Shown: one piece after another, positions 12,901 through 27,300 of the stretch
Layout: every line of letters starts with the position of its first letter
Numbering within the stretch: the first letter of the stretch is position 1
Assembly: GCA_038373885.1 (NCBI GenBank)
Contig: JAWZYV010019433.1
Coordinates: forward strand, 729,318-793,317
From: Cheiracanthium punctorium
Taxonomy: Eukaryota > Arthropoda > Arachnida > Araneae > Cheiracanthiidae
Length of the DNA stretch: 64,000 nt
Direction of reading: 5' to 3'
Program-made: the position numbers and the translations under genes
Notes under the pieces: model-generated
Told to the model about the DNA's origin: nothing
The model's input: only the letters and a program-made list of their open reading frames with translations
Databases searched by the model: none

Positions 12901-15900
12901 TGCAGAAATAAAGGGTAAAATTTTAATACTTTTACTTATTTGTTTTTTTAAAAAGGATCAAAAGTATTGATAGTTTGGATGAGAAGGTTGTAGCCCCACT
13001 AGATGTATTTCATAATTTTTTTATCACTCTTACATTTTTTAAAGTTTTGTTTGATACACAGTTGCCTCTCACAACTCACCTTAAAATATACCAGTGTTTT
13101 CTTGACTTTTTAAAAAGTGTCTATTGTTAATTTAAAAAAAGAAATTGGTTTCGTTTTATGCTAACTCCATTTCAAATTAATTCTAAATTAACGAATTTGC
13201 AGATTTCAAAATGGGTTAAGAAAAAATTTGCTTTTTTTGTTTTTTAGCCATACATTTGTTTTCTACTAGTCAAAAATTCATCTGTTACTTCTGTTCAGCT
13301 TCATCTAGATATTTATAAAATGTTATTACAAAAAACTGTCACGAAAAAAAATGTATAATTTAGGATTAGTTCATGGTAAATTATACTATTTTTCTGTTAC
13401 TTACTCCTCTTTTCACTAAAAATATGTTTAAAATTCACTTTACTTACTGTGCTTAGTAAATAGAAGCTTTGTATACATTCCTTTTTTTTTATATATGGAA
13501 ATGTTGATTTACTTGTAAGATTTTAGCAATTTGTTGATTCCTGCAAGTATCCAAATGGATTTTTATTAGACTTAAGAAATCCACTTTGCACTAAAGTGTT
13601 TTAGCCGAAATAAATAAATAAATAATAAATATAAATATAACCTATTTTTAAATTGTAGTTTGAACCCATCAGCCAGTATGAAGATTCTGTTGTAACTCAT
13701 CTGACAAAAATACTTCATTCAGATCAACATTCTGTTGTCATTTCTTCTGCCAAGTATGTTATTTCTAGATATAATGTATTCACAATAATAAGCAGATTTT
13801 TGTTTGTTTGATTATATTTAAAAGCATAGGGAAAGTCTGCCCTCACAGCATTAAAGGATCTCCAGTTTCATTTAAACTGTTTTATACTCACATCATGCAA
13901 AATGCATTGATTATAAAGCACTTTCTAACACTTCCTTATTTGTTCATATAAAGTTGAATGACAAATAATTAAAGCACATTAAAAATGTCACTAATGTATT
14001 TTTCAATTGCTCCTTTTAAAGCATATTTTTAATTGTACTTTTGTAACTCCCCATAAAAGGACTTCAAATGCTACATCTACTCTTTTTAACCTTTTACATG
14101 TCAATTTTCCTATTTTGGAACATCATGTTTAATAAAATAAATAAAAACTTTGTGAAAAAACGCACATAAAATGTCTTCGTCTCACTAAGCAGAGGGAAGA
14201 GTTCCCTCTGCTTAGTGAGACGAAAGGATTTGTTAGATGAAGACCGAAAGAATTTTTTGGTCAAAACGATCGTAACGTGTTATAAGTAACATTTTATGTG
14301 TGTTTTTTCACAAAGTTTTTATTTATTTTATCATTTAACACCAGTATTTAGAGTGTTTTTTACGTCATGTTTAATATTTTTTTTTAAACTAAACTGTTGT
14401 ATCTATCAGTTTGAAAAAATACTGCTTATTACTGAAAATCCGATTGGTTTTTTTGATGTATTATTTAATTTTCAAACGTAAAAATTTCAGCTCAGAAAAA
14501 TTTCTAAAAATCCACTTTTTTTACAATTTTCACAGTACACAAGAAAAAATTCTATAAAAGTCTCCAAAATTACTCTATTGTATTACCAAAGGACAAATTC
14601 AAAGAGATAATAAAAGAAATTCAAATACTAGCAAGATATCTTTTCTCAATCTTGCATAAAAATGCAATGTTCCAAAAAAGGAACATTGGCATGTAACGAT
14701 ATACGACATCAGTGGTTTCACATGTATGTGTTGCTTTATTAGATTTTAATACATTCAGTGCTTATATCTGCTAAACATAAGTCTGACAAAGGCATAACAG
14801 TATGTTACTTTTTTTGGGGGGAGGTGGAGAGAGAGAGAGGACTGGGGGGGAGGGGTGTTTAGGGGTAAGGGGTAGTTGTCTTATATCTCACTCCTTTAAT
14901 TGATTAGTTAGTGCTGCATTCCTCTGATTTGAACTCTGATTTTTAGAGACCATTTCAGTAAAAATTTGCATAAATATATGTAGCAACAATGTAGATGATG
15001 CAGTCTAAGAAATTTCTAATGATAAGACAATGGTGATTTTTTTAAAATTCTTTATCGGACGATTGAAATAAGTCAATCGCAGATATTTGTCAATTGTCTC
15101 TTGGTGAAAACGGGTGCGTTACTGATGAAGAAGTAAATGATTATATTTCTGAGCTGATTACTCTTGGAGACCTCTGTGGGCAATAGAATTTTAGAAGAGA
15201 AATTAATTTAAATTTGTTTTAGATGAAGCCTAAAATCAACATTATACCTGCATCCTGTGCCCATCAGTTAAAGTCTGCAAAAAATTCAATTGCACATTGC
15301 ACAGCTAGGTACTTAGGCATTATCCTGGCAGTCATTCCCGAACTATTTTTCTGTCAAATGAGTTGCCAAGCTGTTGCTTATCGTATTCGAAACCATTAAT
15401 AATTTCATATGCCCGGCATTTCTCTTGGCAAAAAAATTGCGTATAAAAATCATAGGCATTTTCATATTTGCTCAAAAAAAAAAAAACCCACTAAATTTAA
15501 TTTTTAGGAATTTCTTTTGGAATTTTAAAACTTCGTTAATTCTCACTATGCTTTGTTGGTTAGAATTGATCCTTCTTCCCAAGATTTGTTGCAATAGAAC
15601 TCATTGAATTTGTAGAAATAGTATGCATTGTTTATATCAATTTATTTTGGGTTGAAATTTCACTCAAATAATGAAGAAAATATTAATAAAAATAAAATAG
15701 TTATCAAAATTTTATACTTGCACTATAATTCAAGGGTGGGCATATTTGAGTATCATGCATTGTTTTTGCTTTATAAAACATATTTTTAATTTAACTTCTG
15801 TTTTTTTTTTTAATATTGATTTATGTGTGAATATATCTGTTCTTATTTTAGAGTTTTGTGTGAAACTGTTAAAAGTTTTATAGCTAAAGTTGGGGTTGCA

Positions 15901-18900
15901 TATTCAAAAGAAAATGTTGATGATGAAGATACGATTGCTCACAAGGTCAGTAGAATTTATATATGATTTACTTGTGAGATTTCAAAAAGTGTTATTTTCT
16001 GCTGTATTACCTGTAGGAGATACCAACTTAATTCTTGCGTTCTGATCCAACATTACGTAGAAAATTAATTTTTACTCTTGTTTTAGGTTTCAAAACCAAA
16101 TCTTTTAACCTTACTATTAATAGAAAAACCTTTTTAATTCCTTTAACATTTTTTCTACATTTTCAAAAGAGACTTAAAAAATTATATCCATGCTCACTGG
16201 CATAACAAGGAATGGGGTCTGAATTGTTCTTAGCCTCCTTTTAGTTTTTCCTTGATAAATGCTAAGAGCTCACGTGAAAAAATAAACAAGTAAATAAAAA
16301 GTAATTAAAGATGGCATAAACTTCACCATCTTGTAATTAGGAACTCCATTGCTGGAGTAAGTTTATCGGAATGAAATGAGGCTTAAGGCTATATCTTTTC
16401 TTTTTTCTCTGTTTTTGTGATAGAAAATTTAACTTTGCTGCAGAGTTGTGGAAGCACAGTGTTGAAAGATGTCATACTTATGGCCAGAGGGTTGCAATTT
16501 TTGTTTGTTATCTTACCACTAAGAACTATTCATATATGGTGTATGCACACCCCAGATCTTTGCAGCTCCAAAAATCCTCTAAATAATCATTAACTATTTC
16601 TTAGAGGCGACAGTAAGTAGTCAGATAAGGATACAAATTCTATAGGGAATCTCTTTTGATACTCAGCAGGTATAACCTGGAAAATTCTTTAAAATCTTTA
16701 TAAAATAATACACACATAACTTAAAAAATATATACCAGCTAATCTTTTCGTGTGGTGTATGGTGAAACTTTGGCAGCTAAGAAAAATTGGACCTTTTGTA
16801 CCACTCAAAACGATCATCCTGTAGTGTATTTTCTTTATTTATGTGTTTTATTTTACAGGGTTGCATTGTTTTTGCATTGAGAGTTTGCATTGAGTTTTTA
16901 ATTTTACATGTAAACATCAGGTATATTTTTGAGTGTACTTATTTATTATTTTGTAGGGAGAGCATGCGGCGAGCGTTGGGTTTGAACACAGGGACTTATG
17001 GATGGTAGAATGAGGCGCAATCCGGCTCAGCCAAAAGATACCTATTCGACCGGCCTTCAATTGCCGGGTGTTGTATACGCGGAGGTGATCGTGCCGCCAC
17101 ACTCCTCCTCCCCCCACCCCCCTAGAGAGTCAGTTGGAGGCTGACGAACGATGTTCCAAGCGTTATGGAACGCTGCCACTCGTTGTGGACTTTTGGGAGG
17201 TCGCTGTCGCTCGTTGCGGACTTTGTGAAGTTGCTGCTGCTCGTTGCGGGCTTTGTGAGGTTGCTACTGCTCGTTGCGGACTTTGGTGAGGTCGCTGCCA
17301 CTTGTTGCGGTCTTTGGAAGAGCCGAGTGAGAGATGGAAGAGGGCGGTGCTGGCACCATCTGTCGCTTCGGCGAGAAGGAGAATGCATGTTCGTTGTCTG
17401 GGTCGGCAATGAAGAGAGAGCATTGCGTTTGAACACAGGAACTTATGGATGGTAGAATGAGGTGCAATCCAGCTCGGCCAAAAGGTACCTATTCAACCGG
17501 CCTTCAATTGCCGGGTGTCGTATGCGCGGAGGTGATCGTGCCACCACAATTGCTTTGAAAACCTGGTTGTCTAGAACTTTAGATGACTTTCATTAAGTTG
17601 TATCTTTGAAAATCCAGTCATTAGACTTATGATCTAAAGGTTAGATTTTATCATTATATATTAAAAAAATAAATGTTAAAGTATCTAATATTGGTTTAGC
17701 TTTTATATAGTGATAAGAAAAAGTGGAGAATGTGCCAACCATTAAAATTTATGATTGATGTCAAAGAGTTAAAAGTAGTATCAACATTATTAAAAGTAAA
17801 AATCTATTGCATAGAAATTGTTTCACTTTTCCCCCATTTTATCTTTTCCTCCTTCCCTAGCAGCAATTTTTATTATATACTACTCGTACACAGCTCTCCT
17901 AAAAACACTATATTTGTAAGGCCAGTTTAGCAACTGCAAAAAAATCTGATGTGGACAACACATAACTTCCTTGCATGTCTATTAAATCAAAAATATTTTC
18001 GGCACACTTCACCTAAAATTATTTTGTTTGAAAGAGGTAAAATACTGCAGTAATACTAAGGTTTAGCGCGGCAAAAATTGCCATGTTTGAACAAAAGGCA
18101 AGGTTTTGGGCATGGTCCAAACAATGCCTGACTATAGCCAAATTTGGTAATATTTTGCCAAAACTTGCAAAGGTCGATGATAAATGGTGAGATTTTTGCC
18201 ATGGATCAAAGAATGACTGATTGCAGATGTAATATATTGAAGATATCCATAGGCGTTAATGTATTGAAATTATTTTGGTTGGTCCTGTAAATAAACTCTC
18301 CAGTAGATTGGAACAAAAAATCGACATGTGCAACTAGATGTTATAGCAATCTTATATATGATATTTCAACATTCTATGATCGATAGTTTTTGAGATTTGA
18401 GAGTTAAATACATACACACATACACCAAAAGGCTCCAAGCTTGGAAAGTTTTGATGTAATTCTTGAGGGAGGCACGTGACAGTGGTTGCTCCATTACCTA
18501 TTAACTCTATGATAAGAAGGTATTGTGCTTGAAATGAATGAATGTCCTAAAAATTGCCATTGACCGTAATGTATTGGAAGTCTTTTGAGTGTTCCTGTAG
18601 CAGAACTGTAAATGATAAAGACACGTTTTTCAATGGAGAAATTCATTTTGTAACCCTTAACAGCATATATCACTTCTGAGTCATTTGAAGTAGCCTAATA
18701 CCTCTAAAATACACTTTAATGAATTTCTGCCCATAGAGCATAATGTATTTAAAATCTTTTAGGCGGCCCTGTAGATAAACTATCCAGTCGAATGCAACCG
18801 AAAGGGGTGCTGCACAACTAGATGTTACAACAATTCTAAATATAAAGTTTCGACATTCTACGTCTAATAGTTTTTGAGACATGCAAGTTTGATGAATTTT

Positions 18901-21900
18901 GGCCCATAGAGTGTAATGGATTTTGAATCTTTTGGGGTCCTGTAGATAAAACTATACAGTCCATTGAGACCAAAAGAGGAGGTGCATAACTACATGTTAG
19001 AACAATCGTAAAAATATAAAATTTGAACTTTCTATAACCAATAGTTTTTGAGATATGCGAGTTACATACATAGGTACTCATGCACGAGCATACGTACGTA
19101 CAGATGGCAAGAAAACTGGTCAAAATAGACTCGTTGGTCCAAATGGGTTGCAGACACATTTATATGGTTGTGCATGCTAGCATACGATGAGATGCATCGA
19201 AAAAAATTCTTAAAATTAAATTTAGAGGTAGTCAAAATTGGTTTTTTTTTTGTCGAAATTTGGCACCAAAATAATCCAGGATCATATTACTTGCTTATAC
19301 TCCGCACAAGGAAGTAAAAATAGGTTTTGCAAAAACTAGAAACTGAATATTTCATAACGGCTTCCCACTTTTGGTGCTCTATCACTCCATCACAAAGAAA
19401 TAAACAAAAAGAAACTGAAATAAAGATACTTTGGCATTATATCAGCAGTAGAGGTTGTTAAGTTACTGTTGGTATAATGCCAGGTATTATAATACGGGCA
19501 CTAGTAAAGTACCGAAATAAATAAAAGTGCATGCAAGTAAAGGAAAATAAAATGTTTCATTTTACTTTGGCTACAGAATACTATTCTTGAAGCTTTTTCC
19601 ATTTTAAAAAAGTATTTTCAATTCCCAGAAGATATATTGACTGTGAGGTAATATGTTGGAAAACAGAGAAAAATCTGAACTATATTGTTGCATTCATTAA
19701 AAAAAATCTGTATATTATAGAAATGGCAACATCTAAACTGCTGATAAAACTATTGCTTGAAATCTTGCTGATAAAACTATTATTTTTTACACGGATAAAA
19801 TGAATTTAATTCGTGCTATAAAATACTATAGAGAAAATGCTAGCCATAGAGCATAGCCAGAAAATGAAAATTTCTTTCCATTTTTGAAAGATGCAAATGT
19901 ATACAATAGAGAAGAAATGTGACAAAGAAATTACATAATGTTGGAATTTGAAATACCACTGAAATTATGGATGTTCCCGAGCAATATTTGTAAGAGTGTG
20001 ATGAAAATATCCAATTTTTGTGAAGTGCTTTACTTGAAAAAAGGAGCTTAACTCAAGAAGACAATATTAAAAAATGCTGTCATGTTGGTAAAATTTAGCT
20101 GAATAAGTTTCTTGATACTCCAAATCTATTAAAGCAATCAAATCGGTGTTTCCCAACCTATCTGCATCAACGAACTGGCAAAAACAGGAAAAATATTTTA
20201 TGGACCAATGTTAGTTGCAAGTACTTACTATTTTAAGCATGTATTATTTATGAAATTAAGTAATGTATAGAAATATAATTTTTAGATATATAAATTATAG
20301 AAATAATCACATAATTTTTAGTTTGAGTGACATTTGTGGCTAATTATTTTTTAATAAATTTGATGTACAGAAGGTAACAATTTTACATGTTAAGTGTACT
20401 TACAAGTGTTTTACATTAGTACAGTATGTACGTATCGTACTGTAAATGAAAGTCATTGTTTGCTGAACATGTCAGTCAAAGTAAGCTGTTTGACTGTCTT
20501 CATCCGTTTTCGGGCAGCCAAGCTGCACATTCGCTTGACAGTGAGAAGTTGCAAGTGGTGCATGTGCTCACACTTAGTCTGATGCTCCATCCACTTCACT
20601 GCAGTTTCAAGGTCCCCAAATAGTTCACTAGTAGACGTCTACACTAGCTTCACGGAAGGAAGGACAATAGCGCATGTAGACAGAATTATTTTGCAAATCG
20701 CAGTAAAATTCCTTCTTAATTTTCTTTTTTATTATTCTGAATTCGATTCAGATAATCAACGATTCGGATAATCGGAGTTCGGGTAATTGGAATTCTACTG
20801 TACTTTAACTGACAGTAAAGTCAGGTGGACCAGTGGTGGGGAGACATTGTGTTAAAGGACAGCTGCCTTAGCTTTCATTTAGGTGAGTGCAGAAATTCAA
20901 ATACTTCCTGGTAATACTTCCTTATTGCTTATGTACACATGGCCATTTTTATCATATGATGTCTCCCTTATACTGTGGTAGAAACAGACCTGGATATGGG
21001 CAACAGTATATATCTATCTATCTATCTATATATATTCTGGAAGATCTACTAACAGATGTATGAATAACAGCCAAGGATGTTTAGCATGTGTAATAAAGAA
21101 ATTAGCTGTTTTAATGCAGAACATAAATCCATTTGCTGAATCATATCGACAAATGCATGAGTTAATAAAATCCGAATCCACCACAGGTACAAAGATGATT
21201 TTCTTTGATGATCCAAACTTCCATATGCAGAAGTATAATACAGCTGCTGTCAGAATAGAAGTTGCAGCATTATTTGATGTTGATAATGGAGAACACTGAT
21301 TCATAGAAATTGGTACATAATTGTGTTTTTAAAGAGGTCTTTCAGTAATAACAAGCACAGTGAGTTTCTCAGAGTATGTTTTTTTTATGCAATATCGTAC
21401 AGTATATTTATACAAAGTGTTCTGAATGTTGGCATGTTTTTTTTTTTTTTTTTTTTTTTTTTGAACTTAAAATAAAATAGTATTAGCAATTTTAGATTTG
21501 ATTATTTATATGATTGTTTCACCAATACAAATTCATGCATCTTTCTAATATAATTTTTGGCATTTCTTTCGTTTGGGTATCATTAACTCTGAATATAGTT
21601 TCTAAACTTTAGTTTATTTTCAGCAATGATCAGTAATTATGTAACAACTGTATTGTGTGTAGTGTAAATTATTATTTAGAGAAGTAGTGATGCAAATTTC
21701 AGATTTCACTTTTTGATGTTGAATAAATTTACCTTAATTCTTGGCTGTATTCTTACATATACAACTGCTCATGATCAAAGGTATGCAACAGTACACAATG
21801 GATGGTATAATTTTTGCAGTACAATTTATTTCTTTTTATGCATAGTTTCACTAAATATTGCTAGTTGTGGCAATAATAGGTAGTATTTCTAGAGAAACTG

Positions 21901-24247
21901 TGGAATTAGTTTTCATGTATTTTTAAAATTTTTTACCTTTTAATGTTTCCTTTTCTGAAATATTGGTTGCTATTGAGCCATAATGAATTTCTGTTATTTT
22001 TTCTTTTATCCAAAATATTGTGAATGCTTAAATTCTTTGAAAAATATTTCAGTGCAATGTACTTAATGAGAAACTTGAAAAATTGCTTCTTGCCTTGAAT
22101 GAAGAATCACTTGCCTCAAGTCAACAGTCCGAGAAGAAATCTGAAAAGGAAGATAGCAGTACTGCTGATACTCCAGAGTCAGCAGCTTCTGAAACTGAAA
22201 CTCCTCCTAGTCAACCAAAAAAGGTTTTTATATTTTTTATTTTGAAAACATTGTGTTTCAAAAAGAAATATTTTTTCTCAGTGGTTTAAATGTATTAAAA
22301 CTCCCTTGCTTTTTTAAAATTATTGCATAATACTTTTTTTTTTTGTAATATACATAAGCATGCAAAATGGTGAAATACTTTTAATACATCTTATGCCAAC
22401 AAAGCAAAAATACTCTAACATTATTCCAGTACCAGTGGATTCCCAATCACTGCAATGGAAATGGAAATGAAAAAAGATGGATAATTGCTAATTGCAACAA
22501 ATATCTTTATTTGCCTGTTTTAATTGTCAAAAGCAATATTAAATTGTTAAGGATGGGGAGTAAGAATTGAAAATCTTACTCCCCTACAATCTCATCCTTT
22601 GTAATGCATTATACCGGATGATTCAAAATAGATGTTAAAGTGATTATCTTTCAAACTGTAAGTGATTGAAACATACTTTCAATTAGAAACATTCATCAAA
22701 TAAAGAGTAGCATATGGCAGTTTTTAACCAAGGACTGTATGCATATTAAAATAAGAAATTTAATTTTTATATCGTCCCTCCTTTTCTATCACTTACATTT
22801 AGAAAAATGTTGGTCTCTGTCTAAGGTAAATTTTTAAAATCTTATCTCTGAGTGCAATAGTTTCCAAGATATTGCAAGTTAAAAACTTTATTTGTATCCA
22901 AGTACTGAGGGAAGGTTTCAAAAGTGAGAAAAATAAAATTACTTTTAAACTGATGTTAATTTATGTTATTGGTCATTTTACAGCTATGTTTACTCCTAGA
23001 AATCATATTTTAGCAAGAAATTTCCTATAATACTTGTTTGGCAGTTTCTAGTGAAAGTTAGACCACTCAATTTACTCCGTCATTCTTTGAACACAGTTTG
23101 AAATACCTTCTCTGGAAATGTTACATAATTAGAGGATGACCACTGAAAGACTAAATTATCGATAATTTCATAATCCAGTACCTATCAGTTCAAGTAAAAC
23201 TAAACCAATTGTTAATTTTAAGAGCTTGAATGCATTCAGTTGCCAATTTTCAACAAAGGTATCGTTTTTAACTTTTATCAACTCATAGTTGTTCCCCTAA
23301 AATAAAGAATTTTGCTTGAAAGTGGACACGAGCGCAGCAGCTTAGGTGGCATAAGTCATAATTTTTAACATTAAATATCTCGTTAACTATTTAACTTAGA
23401 AACATAGGATTTTTCAATTCATTTTAATTACACCGAGCAACATTTTTAAAAAAATGTAAGAGATAAGGAATGAGGGATCGTACAAAAATTAAATTCTGTA
23501 TTTTTATATATATATGCAGATGCAGCCCCTTGTAAAAAATTGTTGCATCTGAAAACTACTCTTTTTTTGAAGAACTTTTCAAATTAGAAGTATGATCACT
23601 TACGGTTTCAAGGATAATCGCTTTAATATCTATTTTGAATTGCCCGTTATAGCTAGAAATATGGAGCATCTGGGATGGGCTAAGCCTTCCTTCCTCCTGC
23701 AAAATTTTTTACTGATAATTGGTATGAGCAAGCAAGTATCTCCAGACAATTCATGAGTACATTAAAAAAAATAATAATAATAAAGGTAGAAAAAACATCG
23801 TGTTCTAAATTTGTAAGTAGCAGTTCCATTGTGGGTGTAACTTAATGGGAATAAAAGGTTTGAGGATTAAGCTATATATTCTATTTTTCTACAGTACTTT
23901 TGCTAAAAAAATCTACCTTTCCTAGAAGCTTGTAAAGGACTAATGGTTGAAGAAGACTAACTAATAACCAGAGGTTGGCAAGTTCGATTCTGATCTTTAT
24001 TTTTTTCCTTCCTCCTAAGGAAAAGCTTTCAGCATTGTTTAGCAACATTAAGATTATGAAGGACATGTTTAAACTCACACTTTAAGCTGATTATTCACTC
24101 ACAAGTTCATTTTAGGCACTTAACAGCAAAAAAAAAAAAAAAATTGGATCACTCTGTATCCTGATAAGTTGTAAGAAATGTCTGTGTGCAGTATTTTTAA
24201 CAAAAATTTTTGTAGGAATTTTTTGAGTTCTGTCTGTCTCCCCCCCC

Positions 24248-24303
<56 letters not shown>

Positions 24304-27300
24304 CAACTCAGTAACTCATCTCTCCTGTCTCATGTCTCCTGCAACTCAGTAACTCATGCCCTCCTGAAGGAGACTCAAACTGTAATTGTTATATTAATTT
24401 AATACCCAGCACTTAAAGCTGTAGTTAGAAGAAACAAAACCTGCTTTACAGTCTTGATTACACAAATATTAAAATACATTTTGTGTCGGGAACTCAAATC
24501 AAATTCAAGATGATTCATTTATAGGATGCACTGCATAGTGTTGTAAATAAAAAAGAGGTTCGTTTATGAAACTTTCAGAAAAATTCTACAGTCTTATTGA
24601 TACAAATTTATACGTGTTATTTAATAATTTCTTTTTTTTTTTAAGAGATGAACATATCTCATTTTTTGTTCAATAATTTAACATCTGCAAGGCAACATGC
24701 TAGAAAAATCTATCTAAGCCATTTACAAGAATAAGCTTTTCCTTTCCCACGGTACTGATAAAAGAAAATAGAAGAAAAGAATTAAAAAATAAAAGAGAAG
24801 GAAAAAGCAGAGTGGTATGCCTGTAGTACTAAAGCCGAATTGTAGTCCTGCTCGTTTAATGTTACAACAGCTGTATCAGTTCGTTAAAAAATAATAATAA
24901 GTTTACTTATTTTGTATCCTTACTTCACGAATCCCAAATAATGTTCATTTGGAATTTGGGAAGTTCAGGTGAGAGATTGACTTTCCAAAAAGATGATAAT
25001 TATTTTTTTCCAACATTCATACATTCAAAAGATGTAGTCTTCTTTAAATTTTGTAAAATATTTCAACTGTAAATTAACTTGCACAGTTAAGGTATTCAGT
25101 TTACTTAAATGCTTCTTTTGTTATTTTTAAAATCAATAATTTATTTTATTTTATATTTCAGACTACTTTTATACAGAGAGAAGCTCTAATGTCTCGTGCT
25201 AATAGCTTAAAAAAGGCAGTGCGTCAAATCATTGAACATACTGAAAGAGGTATATGAAGTTTACTGCTTCACTTCTTAAATGTAATGATTCTAGTAGAAA
25301 TTTTTGTAATAAATTTTTCTCAAAATTAACATGGCACAGAGAAGGCTGTAGGTGACTTTAAAATTCTGAAAATCCATGCACTCCCCAATTTTTCTTCTCA
25401 TCCTTACTCTTCATTCTCTTCTCTGTTTTCACTCCCCAATGATTTGCTCCATAAAGCATCACCAATATCCAATAAAGTAAAAAAATGAACAATATGATAT
25501 TTCTTTTTTAGGATTTTAATAATGCATGAAATGTCTAATTGAATAAATAATCCCTTCTAAAATTACATCACAAATAGTTTTGTATTTTTTGTGATTTCAG
25601 TTATTTTGCTATACCTCTATGAAATTAGCAAGATTGAAGCTAGACTTTTTTGTGAGATCAATATAAATAAACAAATATTTGAATGATTTTTTTTGCATAA
25701 AACATGAATATGAGAATCACTTAATTCAGCACCTTAGTTTGCTTCAGAACTCATGATTAATGTTTTAGTCATCATGAGAGGTTAATTCTACTAGTGTTTA
25801 GCTCACAATGATAGAATTATTTTAGGGTTTGGGTGATTAAAAAAAAAAAATGGGAATTGCAAAAGATTTTATTCTTAGCACTAAATCACATGGTTTTGCA
25901 AAATAATTATCATAATAAGTAACTAAAAAAATATGAGTAAAAAAAATATTCATAAGAGTAGTTAATTAGCTGATGTATAAATAATGTAAATAGTTCCATC
26001 TATAGTTCATGAAGCAAACTACAGCAACTAAAGTGTACAGAACAAAGTTTGTTCTTTTAAAGTCTGACTCTTGGGATGTACATGCTATCTTATGAGTGAA
26101 AGAATTTGACAGTTTTGAAGTATACCCCAATCAGATTAACTCAGATTACATGCGTTGGGAAAATGTTTGCTTTCTCGTGTAAAAAAAAAAAAAAAAAAAA
26201 AAAGGAGAGGGTATTTGTGGTTAGTTCTAAATATGGAAAGTAGTTTTAGAAAAATGCTTAACTCTGTAAAAATGTCTTTTACTCTTTTTCTAATTTTATT
26301 TTCAACCCTTTTCTTAAACGTTTTTAATAATTCAAATTTCCTGTTAACCTCTAACTAAATGCATTGGTGTATAAAATGCACCATTTTCAGTAAACATGGT
26401 ATAACTGACCTGACAGATGAAATTTAGTATGATCAGTGGTTAACATTTTTGATGTATTACATTGTATTTTGCTTTTATTCGAGGAATATTTATTAGAATT
26501 TATTACTAAACCTTTTAACATAAATGTTTGTTCTCTTTTAACTTATTTCTGTTTGCTTTTTTGTTTGTGTGCAAAATGCACCATTCGTTTACTTGTGAAA
26601 ATATACTAAGCACATGTAGTTAAAGATTAATAAAAGATTACACTCATCTTGTTTTCAATAAGAAACTAAATTTTTGAAATTTTTACTGAGAAAAATTGTG
26701 TTGATATTTGCAATTGTTTAGTGACAGTATAAAATTATTCTAAGTAAAGATATCTCTTGAAAGACACAGCCATCAAATATTTGAAAATGTAATACTTTAT
26801 TATTCTTTAGAAGAGCCTACTTCAATTTATCTGAAAGCTTTAATATACTTCATTTAACTCAGCTTGCCACCAAATTTTGACAGTCATTAAAAAAAAAAGG
26901 TTAAATGGTTAAAAAATTTTAATTAGATCTGCATTATGTTGTTCACAAAAAAGATTTTAAAGTACTGGTGTTGCAAAATATTTAAGATTTCCAATCTTGC
27001 TTCTATTTTAGCTTTATCTTGTTAAATGATATTACTTTAACTTATGCTCTTGAAAATTATTAAAACGGTTAAACATTGACAGTTGCTTAAAAAAATTACA
27101 AAATCAATTTGTTTTTATTATAAAAAATAATTTGTGTAATGCTGATTTATATATAGTACTGGAATCTGTTTCTTTCATAATTCTGTTGATTTTTATTGTA
27201 TTATTTTCACACAAAAATTTCAGCTGTCGATGAGCAAAATGCACAGACTAGTGAGAGAGATACCTCTAGCTTTAAAACTTCTATGTCTGAATCAACAGCT

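Larger units (their letters stand above)
13754..15851 (+). other. Intron 7
   Basis: 2.1 kb. It contains a piggyBac-like palindromic MITE (14086-14700); the remainder is AT-rich with a G-rich patch at about 14815-14870. Confidence 0.75.
15946..22052 (+). other. Intron 8
   Basis: 6.1 kb. It holds a composite SINE/minisatellite element (16956-17547), a 173-bp-period tandem array (about 18240-19080), a pogo/Tigger remnant (about 20450-20802) and a Helitron Rep-region fragment (about 21040-21299). The rest is AT-rich and unrecognised. Confidence 0.75.
22224..25161 (+). other. Intron 9
   Basis: 2.9 kb. It contains the second foldback-element copy (22612-23650), a small hairpin at 22555-22584, and a C-run/(TC)n/(TA)n microsatellite at 24241-24301. 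No gene. Confidence 0.75.

Noticed and set aside
24112..24402. ORFs rich in YIYIYI/RERERE
   Set aside because: Pure microsatellite translation.
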